Positions 54,987-63,702 of a stretch of 64,000 bases of DNA are shown piece by piece. The notes under the pieces are model-generated. The model was not told where the DNA came from. It searched no databases and saw only the letters and a list, made by a program, of their open reading frames with translations. Source of the DNA: Pseudomonadota bacterium (GTDB taxonomy: Bacteria > Pseudomonadota > Alphaproteobacteria > Sphingomonadales > Sphingomonadaceae). Made by a program: the position numbers and the translations under genes. The stretch is from positions 1-64,000 of the forward strand of contig JAEZCZ010000009.1 in NCBI GenBank assembly GCA_023433305.1, read 5' to 3'. Within the stretch, counting starts at the first letter, position 1. Every line of letters begins with the position of its first letter.

Positions 54987-55840
54987 CACGCGAAGAGCTT
55001 TACGGCCAGGCCGAAGCCTATCTCGATGCTCTCGAGGCGCGCGATCCGTCGCGGCTGGCATGGGCCGAGGGCGCGCGCTTCAGCGAGAACAACGTCGCCC
55101 TCGAAATCGGTGATGGCCTCTGGAACACGATCAGCGCCCGGCGCCGGTCCTACGACCTCAAGGCGGCCGATCCTGCCGCGGGCGAGGTCAGCTGGTTCGG
55201 CGTGGTCGAGGAGCACGGGATTCCGGCGATCATGGCGCTGCGCCTGCGTATCGTCGGCGGACGGATCGCCGAGGCCGAGACGATCGTCTGCCGCAAGGTC
55301 GATCTCAGCCCGTTTCCGGGCATCGACACTTATCTCGAGCCGCGCCCGCTGATGCTCGCCGACGTGCCCGGAGCCCGCCGCGTCTCGCGCGAGAGGATGG
55401 TGGCGATCGCCAATGGCTATTTCGAGACCATCGAGCTCAACGACGGCACGTTGCACACCGAGTTCACCGACGATTGCGAGCGGATCGAGAACGGCGTCCA
55501 GACGACCAACAATGCGGAAGCCTTCGGCGACTACCCGATCGCCGGCCTCGGTTGTGCCGAGCAGTTCCGCATGGGGCACTTCATTTTCGACGATCGGTTG
55601 CGCGACCGCCGCTTTCCGCTCGTCGACGAGGAGAAGGGCCTCGTGCTCGCAGGAGGCTTCATCGACCACACCGGGCGACTGGTGGACCTGACCTGGACCG
55701 ACGGCACCAAGGCGCGATCGGTGTTCCATTACCCGCACAGCTTCGTGCTGCTCGAGCTGTTCAAGATCGTCGACGGCAAGATCGCGGGGGTCGAGGCGGT
55801 GTTCGTGACCGTGCCCTACAACATGCCTTCCGCCTGGTAG
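54983..55840 (+). CDS. NTF2/SnoaL-like hypothetical protein
   Basis: A 285-residue protein with two similar NTF2-like segments, one starting AEAYLDALEARDPSRLAWAEGARFSEN and the other IANGYFETIELNDGTLHTEFTDDCERIENG. Each is an amphipathic helix followed by curved beta structure. It ends FVTVPYNMPSAW. Function unknown; proteins of this kind are often accessory to enzymes acting on small hydrophobic molecules. The start GTG 54983 overlaps the oxidoreductase stop by four bases, suggesting joint function. Confidence 0.75.
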   Translation: MTREELYGQAEAYLDALEARDPSRLAWAEGARFSENNVALEIGDGLWNTISARRRSYDLKAADPAAGEVSWFGVVEEHGIPAIMALRLRIVGGRIAEAETIVCRKVDLSPFPGIDTYLEPRPLMLADVPGARRVSRERMVAIANGYFETIELNDGTLHTEFTDDCERIENGVQTTNNAEAFGDYPIAGLGCAEQFRMGHFIFDDRLRDRRFPLVDEEKGLVLAGGFIDHTGRLVDLTWTDGTKARSVFHYPHSFVLLELFKIVDGKIAGVEAVFVTVPYNMPSAW

Positions 55841-55924
55841 GCGCGGGCCTGTCACTCAAGTGTCTCAAAACTGACCGTAAACTGAGAAACGCCTGTCACA
55901 TTCGCGCCCCATAGGCGCTGAGCC

Positions 55925-56848
55925 ATGACAGGCAGTTTCCAGTTCCAGCCCCTGCTGGCGGGCTATCTAGAAGGCGCAGTCGGGAACGGTGGGCCCGCCA
56001 CTTCCGCCCCGAGCCTGGCCCATCCCGCGCTCTCGATACCGGAGCCCTCGCACGAACAGCGCCGCCGCTACCGCACGATCTGGATCAGCGACGTGCATCT
56101 CGGCACCAAGGGCTGCAACGCCGAGCTGCTGATCGACTTCCTCGATTCGACCGACAGCGAGACGATGTACCTCGTCGGCGACATCATCGACGGGTGGCGA
56201 CTCAAGAAGAAGCTCTACAGGCCGGCGTCGCACAACGACATCGTCTGGCGCATCCTCAAGCGCGCCAAGCGCGGAACCCGGATCGTATATATTCCCGGCA
56301 ACCACGACGAGATGGTTCGCCAGTTCGCCGGGCTGAACTTCGGCGGAGTGGAGATCCAGCGCGCCGCTGTTCACGAAACGGCGGAGGGGCGGCGCCTGCT
56401 CGTGCTCCACGGCGACGAGTTCGACGCCATCATGCTCGCGCACCGCTGGCTCGCGGTGGTCGGCGACGCGCTTTACGAACTGCTCATGGTGCTGAGCGGC
56501 TGGATAAACGCCGTGCGCCGCCGCTTCGGCCTGCCGTACTGGTCGCTCAGCAAAATGGCCAAGCACAAGGTCAAGAACGCGGTCGAGTTCATCTCCCGAT
56601 ACGAGGAAGTCGTCACCCGCGCCGCCGCGGCGCGCCGGGTCGACGGAGTGGTCTGCGGCCACATCCACACGGCGGAAATCAAGGAGTTCGAAGCGGTGTC
56701 CTACTACAACGACGGCGATTGGGTCGAAGGCTGCACCGCGCTGGTCGAGCATTTCGACGGGCGGATGGAAGTGCTCAACTGGCCCGAGGAGATCGCACGG
56801 CGCGAAGCGCTGGCGGTCTCGGGCGAGGCGATGGCGCGCGCGGCGTGA
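55925..56848 (+). CDS. LpxH-like metallophosphoesterase
   Basis: A 307-residue calcineurin-like phosphoesterase of the UDP-2,3-diacylglucosamine pyrophosphatase type. Metal motifs: WISDVHLG (D56, H58), LVGDIIDGW, IPGNHDEM, LHGDEFDAI and GHIHTAE. A non-conserved leader of about 45 residues precedes the domain, so the true start may be further in. It forms a pair with a glycosyltransferase whose GTG overlaps its stop, a common pair in alphaproteobacteria, suggesting lipid or envelope work. Confidence 0.87.
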   Translation: MTGSFQFQPLLAGYLEGAVGNGGPATSAPSLAHPALSIPEPSHEQRRRYRTIWISDVHLGTKGCNAELLIDFLDSTDSETMYLVGDIIDGWRLKKKLYRPASHNDIVWRILKRAKRGTRIVYIPGNHDEMVRQFAGLNFGGVEIQRAAVHETAEGRRLLVLHGDEFDAIMLAHRWLAVVGDALYELLMVLSGWINAVRRRFGLPYWSLSKMAKHKVKNAVEFISRYEEVVTRAAAARRVDGVVCGHIHTAEIKEFEAVSYYNDGDWVEGCTALVEHFDGRMEVLNWPEEIARREALAVSGEAMARAA

Positions 56849-57870
56849 GGATCGCGCTCGTCACCGACGCCTGGGTCCCGCAAGTCAACGGCGTGGTGCG
56901 GACGCTGGCTGCCGTCACCGACGAGCTCCGTGCGCGCGGTCACGAGGTCGTGATCGTCTCGCCCGACCAGTTCCGATCGCTTCCTTGCCCGACTTACCCT
57001 GAAATCCGCCTCGCACTGACGCGGCCGCGCTCGGTGGGGGAGCGGCTGGCGACGTTTGAGGCCGACGCGATCCATATTGCCACCGAAGGCCCGCTCGGCT
57101 GGGCGGCGCGGCGCTGGTGCCTGGCGCGGAGGCGAAGCTTCACGACCGCCTATCATACCCAGTTCCCCGAATACCTGGCACGCCGCTCGGGCCTGCCCGC
57201 ATCGGTCTTCTGGCCCTACATCCGGCGCTTCCACGCCCCGTCATGCGGGATCATGGTCGCCACCGCGACGGTTCGCGAGCAATTGCGCGCGCAGGGGCTA
57301 ACGCGCTTACGCGAATGGAGCCGCGGCGTGGACCTCGCGCAATTCGGCCCGCATGGGCCGCCGCTCGAGGCGTTCGATCGCTTGCCGCGTCCGATCCAGC
57401 TTTACGTCGGCCGGATCGCCGTCGAAAAGAACATCGAGGCTTTCCTGGAGAGCCGCCACCCCGGTGCGAAAGTCGTGGTCGGCGACGGGCCCGCGCTTTC
57501 GCGGCTGCAGGCAGCGTATCCTGGCGTGCTGTTCCTCGGCCGCCAGTCGGGGGCGGCGCTCGCCGCGTGCTACGCCGGAGCCGACGTGTTCGTTTTTCCG
57601 AGCCGAACCGACACCTTCGGACTGGTGATGATCGAGGCACTCGCCTGCGGCACGCCCGTCGCGGCCTATCGGGTGCCGGGTCCGCTCGACGTGCTGAGCG
57701 AAAAGAGCGGATGTATGGCGGAAACGCTTGAAGATTCGATCGCGGGGGCATTGAAGCTCGATCGCACCGACTGCGTCGAGCACGGTCGGCGCTTCAACTG
57801 GTCGGCGAGCACCGATCAGTTCCTCGCCGCGCTTTCCCCGGCCGGACCCTCCGAATTGATGGCTGCCTAG
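56845..57870 (+). CDS. Glycosyltransferase family 4 protein
   Basis: A 341-residue GT4 (GT-B fold) glycosyltransferase. The N-terminal nucleotide-fold strand is RIALVTDAWVPQVNGVVRTLAAV, typical of MgtA/DgdA-like lipid glycosyltransferases. The acceptor-domain part AYHTQFPEYLARR and the C-terminal donor site FPSRTDTFGLVMIEALACGTPVAA carry the E-x7-E motif. Start GTG 56845 overlaps the phosphoesterase stop. Likely substrate: a membrane glycolipid (inference). Confidence 0.9.
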   Translation: MRIALVTDAWVPQVNGVVRTLAAVTDELRARGHEVVIVSPDQFRSLPCPTYPEIRLALTRPRSVGERLATFEADAIHIATEGPLGWAARRWCLARRRSFTTAYHTQFPEYLARRSGLPASVFWPYIRRFHAPSCGIMVATATVREQLRAQGLTRLREWSRGVDLAQFGPHGPPLEAFDRLPRPIQLYVGRIAVEKNIEAFLESRHPGAKVVVGDGPALSRLQAAYPGVLFLGRQSGAALAACYAGADVFVFPSRTDTFGLVMIEALACGTPVAAYRVPGPLDVLSEKSGCMAETLEDSIAGALKLDRTDCVEHGRRFNWSASTDQFLAALSPAGPSELMAA

Positions 57871-57936
57871 GATTCGGGCCGTTCCCGACGACTCTGCTTG
57901 CCGTTGAGCGTCAATCGCCCTACATCGAACCGGTAC

Positions 57937-57970
57937 GGCCGTCCCGAGAGGGGCGGCCCTTCTATTTTTG
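57937..57970 (+). terminator. Intrinsic terminator directly before the DUF1013 start
   Basis: GGCCGTCCC pairs with GGGGCGGCC around a GAGA tetraloop (nine base pairs, one G-T), followed by CTTCTATTTTTG. It ends 14 bases before the GTG start of the next gene. It fits termination after the glycosyltransferase, but it leaves no room for a promoter, so it may act as an attenuator. Confidence 0.72.
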
Positions 57971-57983
57971 CCGGAGAGAAACC

Positions 57984-58688
57984 GTGGCCCAGCCCACTCC
58001 CCTGATGCCGCACGCGACAGCTTCCTGGCTGGTCGACAACACTTCGCTCAGCTTCGAACAGATCGCCGAATTCTGCGGCCTTCACATTCTCGAAGTCCAG
58101 GCGATGGCCGACGATCTGACCAGTTCGAAGTTCACCGGGCGCGATCCGGTCCACTCGGGCGAGCTGACGCACGAGGAAATCGAGAATGGTCAGAAAGACC
58201 CGGAATACCGCTTGAAGATGCAGCGGGCCCCGGTCGACGTGAGCCGCACCAAGGGGCCGCGCTACACGCCGGTCTCGAAGCGGCAGGACAAGCCGGACGG
58301 CATCGCGTGGATCATCCGCAATCATCCGGAGATCTCGGACGCGTAGATCGGCAAACTGATCGGCACGACGCGCAACACCATCAACGCGATCCGCGACCGG
58401 ACGCACTGGAACATTCAGAATATCGTCGCCAAGGACCCGGTGACGCTCGGCCTGTGTTCGCAGCGCGAGCTCGACGCCGCCGTGGCGAAGGCCGCCAAGC
58501 GCGTCCGCTCCGAAGACGAAGCCGAGGAAGTTGTCGCCGAAACTCGTGACGATCGGGCGATGTTGATCGAAGAGCTGCGCGCGGAGCGCGATGCGGCCGC
58601 CAAGGCCGCGGTCGAGGCCGCGCAGGAAGCCGAAGCCGAGACCTGGCTGGCCGCCAAGCGCGCCGCGGAAGCTGCCGGAGAAGCCTGA
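57984..58688 (+). pseudogene. trcR: DUF1013/TrcR-type cell-cycle transcriptional regulator, interrupted by in-frame TAG
   Basis: A conserved alphaproteobacterial DNA-binding regulator. Codons 1-120 read MAQPTPLMPHATASWLVDNTSLSFEQ... to AWIIRNHPEISDA; a TAG follows at 58344-58346. The same frame then continues with IGKLIGTTRNTINAIRDRTHWNIQNIVAKDPVTLGLCSQREL, an Ala/Glu-rich tail and the stop at 58688. The HTH region is therefore cut. A single C-to-T change in a CAG codon would explain it. The start GTG 57984 follows GGAGAG. The codon use of both parts is like its neighbours, so the break looks recent or is a sequencing error. Confidence 0.85.
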
Positions 58689-58694
58689 GGCCCG

Positions 58695-58716
58695 AAGGAC
58701 CGAGGGGTCCTTTGTG
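58695..58716 (+). terminator. Terminator between DUF1013 and bactofilin genes
   Basis: A seven-base stem AAGGACC/GGTCCTT with a GAGG loop and a short T-rich tail (TTTGTGT), six bases after the stop of the DUF1013 frame. Being symmetrical, it could serve both converging genes. Confidence 0.6.
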
Positions 58717-58748
58717 TCAATTAACGGGTAGTTGGCGCAAACGCTCGC

Positions 58749-59243
58749 TCAGTTGGCGAGCGTCACGCGCTCTTCGTCGCCCTTGTCGAGATCGAGCACC
58801 GGTGGCGCCTGCGGCTTCGGGGCAGGCGCGCCGGACGAGGCCGGCCGAGCCGCCTTCGCGGCATCCGGGGCGAACCGTCCGTTGACGTTCGCGCCCTGCT
58901 CGATGGTGAGCGTTTCGTAGTGCACGTCGCCGTCGATCCGGGCGCTCTTGAGGATCACGAGCTCGCGCACGGTTATCGTGCCTTTGACCGAGCCCGAGAG
59001 GCGCGCCGTGTCGGCGGTGATTCCGCCTTCGATCTGGCTCGATTCGCCCTGCACCAGCGAAGTGCAGGTGAGATCCCCTTCGACCGTGCCGTCGACGTGG
59101 AGATCGGCCGAAGCCTCGACGTTGCCCTTGATGGCGACGTCTGCGCCGAGCACCGAGAAAGTCGAGCCGCCGCTAGCCACGGGCCGGGCCGCGGGTCGAG
59201 GAGCTGGGCTCGGCTGGCTTGGCTCGGGCTTCTTCGAGAACAT
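58749..59243 (-). CDS. Bactofilin
   Basis: A 164-residue bactofilin (DUF583). A Pro-rich N-terminal tail (KPEPSQPSPAPRPAARP) precedes the beta-helix core (TFSVLGADVAIKGNVEASADLHVDGTVEGDLTC, then VTVREL-type turns and DGDVHYETLTIEQGANVNGRF). A Pro/Ala tail follows. It polymerises without nucleotides into a membrane-associated scaffold. Its first 71 bases overlap the end of the M23 peptidase gene, an arrangement known for bactofilin-peptidase pairs. Confidence 0.92.
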   Translation of the reverse strand: MFSKKPEPSQPSPAPRPAARPVASGGSTFSVLGADVAIKGNVEASADLHVDGTVEGDLTCTSLVQGESSQIEGGITADTARLSGSVKGTITVRELVILKSARIDGDVHYETLTIEQGANVNGRFAPDAAKAARPASSGAPAPKPQAPPVLDLDKGDEERVTLAN

Positions 59244-60345
59244 GGGGAGCAGTCTCCAGGAAAGGCCGGGGATTGACCGCGCGGCCGTGGATACGGACTT
59301 CGAAATGGAGGTGCGGGCCGGTCGAACGGCCGGTGTTGCCGATCAGGCCAATCACCTCTCCCGCGGCGACTTCCTGTCCATGCTTGGCGCGCCAGCCGGA
59401 CATGTGAGCGTAGCGGGTCATCATTCCGTTGCCGTGGCTGATCTCCACGACCTTCCCGTAACCGGACTTGGTTCCCACGAAAGTAACCTTGCCATCCGCA
59501 GCAGCGTGAATCGGGGCACCGATGTTGCCGCGGAAGTCTAGCCCCGCATGCATCGCGGCGCTGCCGTGGAACGGGTCGGCGCGATAGCCGAAGCCCGACG
59601 AGATCATGCGCATGTCGGCAGGCATGACTTGCGGAATACCGTCGAGCCCGCGTTCGAGCGCGTCCATCCGCGCGAGGCTGAGAGCGAGTCGTTCGAAGCG
59701 CGGATCGAGCGAACCGTCGCGCCCGGTTGAAAGCTTCTCGAACGGACCACCCTGGGCGGTCCGCGCCGAGGCGAGCACAGTGCTGGGATTGAGACCGAGC
59801 TCGCGAAGCGCTTCCTCCGCGCGTGCCGCACGGAGATCGGCAAAGCGCGTCAAGCGCTCGGTAAGGGCCAGTTGGCGGGCTTCGAGCCGGGCGAGGGCCG
59901 CGGCCTCGGGCATGACGGCGCTGATCTTCGCGACGGTCTTCGCCGCTTCGTCGGTGCTGTCGGAAACGGTGCCCTCGGCGACGACATCGTCGGGAAGCAT
60001 CTGGGTCGCTTCCTCGAGGAACTCCATGCGCCGCGCGACGTCACCGGCAACTTCGTCGATATCCTTGCGATAGGCGGCGACGCGGCTCTCGGATTTCGCG
60101 ACCGCGGCTTCGCGATAGAGCAGCGAGTCGCGCGCGGCCTGAGACTGGTACTGGCTGACGGCCATCACGCCCATCGACAAGCCCCAGCCGCCGATCACGG
60201 CGACCGCGAGGCTCGCCGCAGCGATCTGCATCCGCGAGCTGATGGTGATGAAGCGGACCTGACCTTGGGAACGCATGAAGAATTCGCGTTCCGGAAACCA
60301 GCTCCGCAAGCGGTCGCGTAGGCCGCTAGCGGTTATGTTTTTCAA
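59173..60345 (-). CDS. M23 (LytM) peptidase, bactofilin partner
   Basis: A 390-residue membrane-anchored peptidase. A cytoplasmic N-terminus (RSWFPEREFFMRSQGQVRF) precedes one membrane helix (AAASLAVAVIGGWGLSMGVMAV). A long coiled-coil (about residues 65-170) and a C-terminal M23 domain follow, with Zn ligands in HAGLDFRGNIGAPIHAAAD and GPHLHFEVR. The tail is Pro/Ser-rich. The start TTG 60345 is tentative; an in-frame ATG at 60276 is the alternative. It overlaps bactofilin by 71 bases, implying coupled expression and joint cell-shape work. Confidence 0.9.
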   Translation of the reverse strand: MKNITASGLRDRLRSWFPEREFFMRSQGQVRFITISSRMQIAAASLAVAVIGGWGLSMGVMAVSQYQSQAARDSLLYREAAVAKSESRVAAYRKDIDEVAGDVARRMEFLEEATQMLPDDVVAEGTVSDSTDEAAKTVAKISAVMPEAAALARLEARQLALTERLTRFADLRAARAEEALRELGLNPSTVLASARTAQGGPFEKLSTGRDGSLDPRFERLALSLARMDALERGLDGIPQVMPADMRMISSGFGYRADPFHGSAAMHAGLDFRGNIGAPIHAAADGKVTFVGTKSGYGKVVEISHGNGMMTRYAHMSGWRAKHGQEVAAGEVIGLIGNTGRSTGPHLHFEVRIHGRAVNPRPFLETAPHVLEEARAKPAEPSSSTRGPARG

Positions 60346-60576
60346 GCAAGACCCCGACTGTCCCGACCCTTTGGTTGGCAGGGGGCTAGCGCTTGCTCGC
60401 GCGTGGTGTCGAATCCTCAGGTTAATCTACGGGGCGAGTCGAACCTGAATCACGACGAGTTGTTCGATATAGCAAAATTTCTGCACCGGCCCGGGAACCT
60501 TTCGCTTGAGAGCAAATCCGAATCGCGGTTCCGCATCGGCTGACAACCCGGCGAGCCGATGATAAGGGCTTCGCGC

Positions 60577-61851
60577 ATGTCAACGCAGCCAAAGCCTTCG
60601 CTCGCTCCGGACGGACTTGTTTCCGATCTCGCCCGCGCAGGGCGCGCCGCCCAGCGGGTCCTGGCGCGTATGGATGACGAAGCCAAGGCCAGCGCGCTCC
60701 GCTCGGCGGCTTCGGCGCTGCGCGCCGCGTCTGCAGACGTGCTCGCAGCCAATGCGGCCGATCTCGCTGCGGGCGAGGCGAGCGGGCTCACGTCGGCCAT
60801 GCTCGACCGGCTGCGGCTCGATCAGCAGCGGCTCGAAAACGTGGCGTCCGCAGTCGAAGCCGTCGCCGCGTTGCGCGACCCGGTGGGCGAAGTGATCGAT
60901 CGCAGCCAGGCCCCTGCCGGCATGGAGTTGTCGAGGGTACGCATCCCCATCGGGCTGATCGGGATCATCTACGAGAGCCGACCCAACGTTACGGCGGATG
61001 CGGCCGCGCTTTGCCTGCGCAGCGGCAATGCCGTGCTGCTGCGCGGGGGGAGCGAGGCGGTGCACTCGAACCGCGCGATTCATGCCGCGCTCGTCGAGGG
61101 GCTCGTCGAAGCCGGCGTTCCGGCCGAAGCGGTCCAGCTCATGCCGACGCAAGACCGCGAAGCGGTGGGCGCCATGTTGCGCGCGGCGGGACTCATCGAC
61201 ATGATCATCCCGCGCGGTGGGAAGGGCCTCGTCGAGCGGGTGCAGAACGATGCGCGCGTGCCGGTGCTCGCGCACCTCGACGGCATTTGCCACACGTATG
61301 TCCACGCGGCCGCCAATCCCGCGATGGCGGTCAAGCTCGCGCTCAACGCCAAGATGCGCCGGACCGGTATCTGCGGCGCGACCGAAACACTGCTGCTCGA
61401 CGCGGCCTTTCCCGGCTGCGTCGAAGTCGTGCGCACGCTGATCGACGCGGGTTGCGAGTTGCGCGGCGATGCGCGCGCTCAGGCGCTCGACCCGCGCATC
61501 AAGCCTGCAAGCGCGAACGACTGGGATTGCGAGTACCTCGACGCGATCCTCTCGGTCGCGGTGGTCGACGGGCTCGACGCGGCGATGGCGCATATCGAGC
61601 GCCATTCCTCGGGCCATACCGACGCGATCGTCACCGAGGACCGTTCCGTTGCCGAGCGTTTTCTCGCCGAAGTCGACAGCGCCATCGTGATGGTCAATGC
61701 CTCGACCCAGTTCGCCGATGGAGGTGAGTTCGGGCTGGGCGCCGAAATCGGCATCGCGACAGGTCGGCTCCATGCGCGCGGTCCGGTCGCCCTCGAAGGC
61801 CTGACGACCTACAAGTGGCAGGTCCGCGGCCACGGCGAAACGCGCCCGTAA
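60577..61851 (+). CDS. proA: Glutamate-5-semialdehyde dehydrogenase (gamma-glutamyl phosphate reductase)
   Basis: A 424-residue ProA, second enzyme of proline synthesis. PIGLIGIIYESRPNVTADAAALCLRSGNAVLLRGGSEA is the cofactor region, and the catalytic Cys lies in RRTGICGATETLL. NASTQFADGGEFGLGAEIGIAT closes the fold. Starts at 60559 and 60577 are both in frame; the latter matches usual lengths better. nadD follows within about 1 kb, a common alphaproteobacterial order (proA-nadD-rsfS), with an aldo/keto reductase inserted between. Confidence 0.95.
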   Translation: MSTQPKPSLAPDGLVSDLARAGRAAQRVLARMDDEAKASALRSAASALRAASADVLAANAADLAAGEASGLTSAMLDRLRLDQQRLENVASAVEAVAALRDPVGEVIDRSQAPAGMELSRVRIPIGLIGIIYESRPNVTADAAALCLRSGNAVLLRGGSEAVHSNRAIHAALVEGLVEAGVPAEAVQLMPTQDREAVGAMLRAAGLIDMIIPRGGKGLVERVQNDARVPVLAHLDGICHTYVHAAANPAMAVKLALNAKMRRTGICGATETLLLDAAFPGCVEVVRTLIDAGCELRGDARAQALDPRIKPASANDWDCEYLDAILSVAVVDGLDAAMAHIERHSSGHTDAIVTEDRSVAERFLAEVDSAIVMVNASTQFADGGEFGLGAEIGIATGRLHARGPVALEGLTTYKWQVRGHGETRP

Positions 61852-61936
61852 CGCTGCTTCCAAGGCCCTATCATCAGCGGGAGTTTGAACCCGCCCGGGT
61901 TGCCCGTATGGATGCTCTCCCCTGAAAGGAGCCTTC

Positions 61937-62989
61937 ATGCGCTACAACCGCTTCGGCCAGACCGGTCTCGTCGTCTCCGAGCTTTGCCTGGGGGCGATGA
62001 CGTTCGGCAACAAGCCCAGCGGATTCTTCCAGCACGATCTCGACCAGGAACGCTCGACCGAGCTGGTCAAGCAGGCGCTCGATGCCGGCGTGAATTTCAT
62101 CGATACCGCCAATCTCTATACCGCCGGCCAGAGCGAGGAGTTCGTCGGCGGCGCGCTCAAGGCGCTCGGTGTGGCGCGCGATCAGGTCGTGGTCGCGACC
62201 AAGGGCATGGGCCCGATGGGAGAGGGGCCGAACGATTCGGGCACCAGCCGCTATCACCTGCTGCACCAGATCGACGCGAGCTTGGCGCGGCTCGGGCTCG
62301 ACCACGTCGATCTCTATCAGATCCACGGGTGGGACCCGAACTGCGGCATGGAAGAGGCCTTGCGTGCGATGGAGGACATCGTGCGATCGGGGCGCGCGCG
62401 CTACATCGGGGTCTCGAACTGGGCCGCCTGGCAGATCGCCAAGGCGCTCGGCATCGCCGAGCGGCGCGGCTGGGACAAGTTCGTCTCGCTGCAAGCGTTC
62501 TACACTGTCGCCAACCGCGAGCTCGAGCGCGAGATCGTGCCGATGCTCGAAAGCGAAGGGCTCGGCCTGATGGTGTGGAGCCCGCTCGCCGGCGGGCTTC
62601 TTTCGGGCAAGTATGCGCGCGGTCAAGGCGGCCAGGCTGAGGGAGAAGGCCGCCGGGCCAAGCTCGATTTCCCGCGCGTCGACAAGGATCTCGCTTTCCA
62701 GGTCGTCGAAACGATGCGGCCCATGGCCGAGAGCCGCGATGTTGCTGTCTCATCGATCGCGATCGCCTGGTTGCTGCACCGCCCGGTCGTCTCGACGGTG
62801 ATCGTCGGCGCCCGCCGCCCGGACCAATTGGCCGAGAACCTCAAGGCAAGCGACGTCGAGCTGACCTCGGAGGAATTGGGCCGGCTCGAAGAACTCGGCG
62901 TTCCCGAACCGGAGTATCCCGGCTGGGCGATCGCCTCGCAGAACACGCGTCACGGCTTCCGAGTCTCGCCGCGCCGCCAAGCCAAGTGA
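61937..62989 (+). CDS. Aldo/keto reductase
   Basis: A 350-residue NADPH-dependent aldo/keto reductase. The catalytic set is visible: FIDTANLYTAGQSEE (Asp, Tyr), VVVATKGMG (Lys), LYQIHGWD (His). The C-terminal VGARRPDQLAENL is the cofactor site. Substrate unknown. It lies between proA and nadD, where relatives often have no gene, so it may be an insertion. Its stop overlaps nadD (GTGA). Confidence 0.92.
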   Translation: MRYNRFGQTGLVVSELCLGAMTFGNKPSGFFQHDLDQERSTELVKQALDAGVNFIDTANLYTAGQSEEFVGGALKALGVARDQVVVATKGMGPMGEGPNDSGTSRYHLLHQIDASLARLGLDHVDLYQIHGWDPNCGMEEALRAMEDIVRSGRARYIGVSNWAAWQIAKALGIAERRGWDKFVSLQAFYTVANRELEREIVPMLESEGLGLMVWSPLAGGLLSGKYARGQGGQAEGEGRRAKLDFPRVDKDLAFQVVETMRPMAESRDVAVSSIAIAWLLHRPVVSTVIVGARRPDQLAENLKASDVELTSEELGRLEELGVPEPEYPGWAIASQNTRHGFRVSPRRQAK

Positions 62990-63639
62990 AACGAACCGGG
63001 CTTCTCGGCGGCAGCTTCAATCCGGCCCATGGCGCTCACCGAGCCATCACGCTGTTCGCCAGCGAAGCGCTCGGGCTCGACGAGGCGTGGTGGCTGGTCT
63101 CCCCTAGCAATCCGCTCAAGGCCAGGACCGGCATGGCGCCGCTCGCCGCGCGGGTCCGCTCGGCACGTGAGATGGCGCGCAGGGCGCCGATTCGCGTGAC
63201 CGCGATCGAGCGCGAGCTTGGCACGGTCTACACCATCGACACGCTTCGCGCGCTCAAGCGACGCTTTCCGAAGCGCCGGTTCGTATGGCTGATGGGGGCC
63301 GACAACCTCGCCCAGTTGCACTTGTGGAAAGACTGGCGGGGGATCGCCGCTGAAATGCCGATTGCCGTGATCGCCCGCCCCGGATATGATGACGACGCCC
63401 TCGCGAGCCCCGCGATGGCCTGGCTGCGGGGTTACCGGTTGACCGCCGCCGAGTTTCGGAACCGGGACGAATGGAGCGCTCCCGCGCTGATTGAACTGCG
63501 TTTCGACCCCGATCCGCGCTCGGCCACCGAAATCCGCCGTGCCGATCCCGATTGGGCCCGTCGCTTCGACGGACCGCCGCCCAGAGACGCGGTGACGCAT
63601 TCCCTCATTCACGATCCTGAGCGAGAGGGCGACGCATGA
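62986..63639 (+). CDS. nadD: Nicotinate-nucleotide adenylyltransferase
   Basis: A 217-residue NadD of NAD synthesis. The nucleotidyltransferase motif is GGSFNPAHGAHR, with HxGH as in the family. The C-terminal SATEIRR corresponds to the ISxTxIR motif. GTG 62986 overlaps the aldo/keto reductase stop by four bases. Confidence 0.93.
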   Translation: MKRTGLLGGSFNPAHGAHRAITLFASEALGLDEAWWLVSPSNPLKARTGMAPLAARVRSAREMARRAPIRVTAIERELGTVYTIDTLRALKRRFPKRRFVWLMGADNLAQLHLWKDWRGIAAEMPIAVIARPGYDDDALASPAMAWLRGYRLTAAEFRNRDEWSAPALIELRFDPDPRSATEIRRADPDWARRFDGPPPRDAVTHSLIHDPEREGDA

Positions 63640-63702
63640 GGCGCCGCACCCTCGTGCCTCAGACCTCGTCCATTCCCGCACACAGGAGTATGACCCGACA
63701 CG

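Noticed and set aside
58344..58346. Recoding of TAG as an amino acid in the DUF1013 gene
   Set aside because: No sign of pyrrolysine machinery or of other in-frame TAG codons in the window; mutation or sequence error is simpler.
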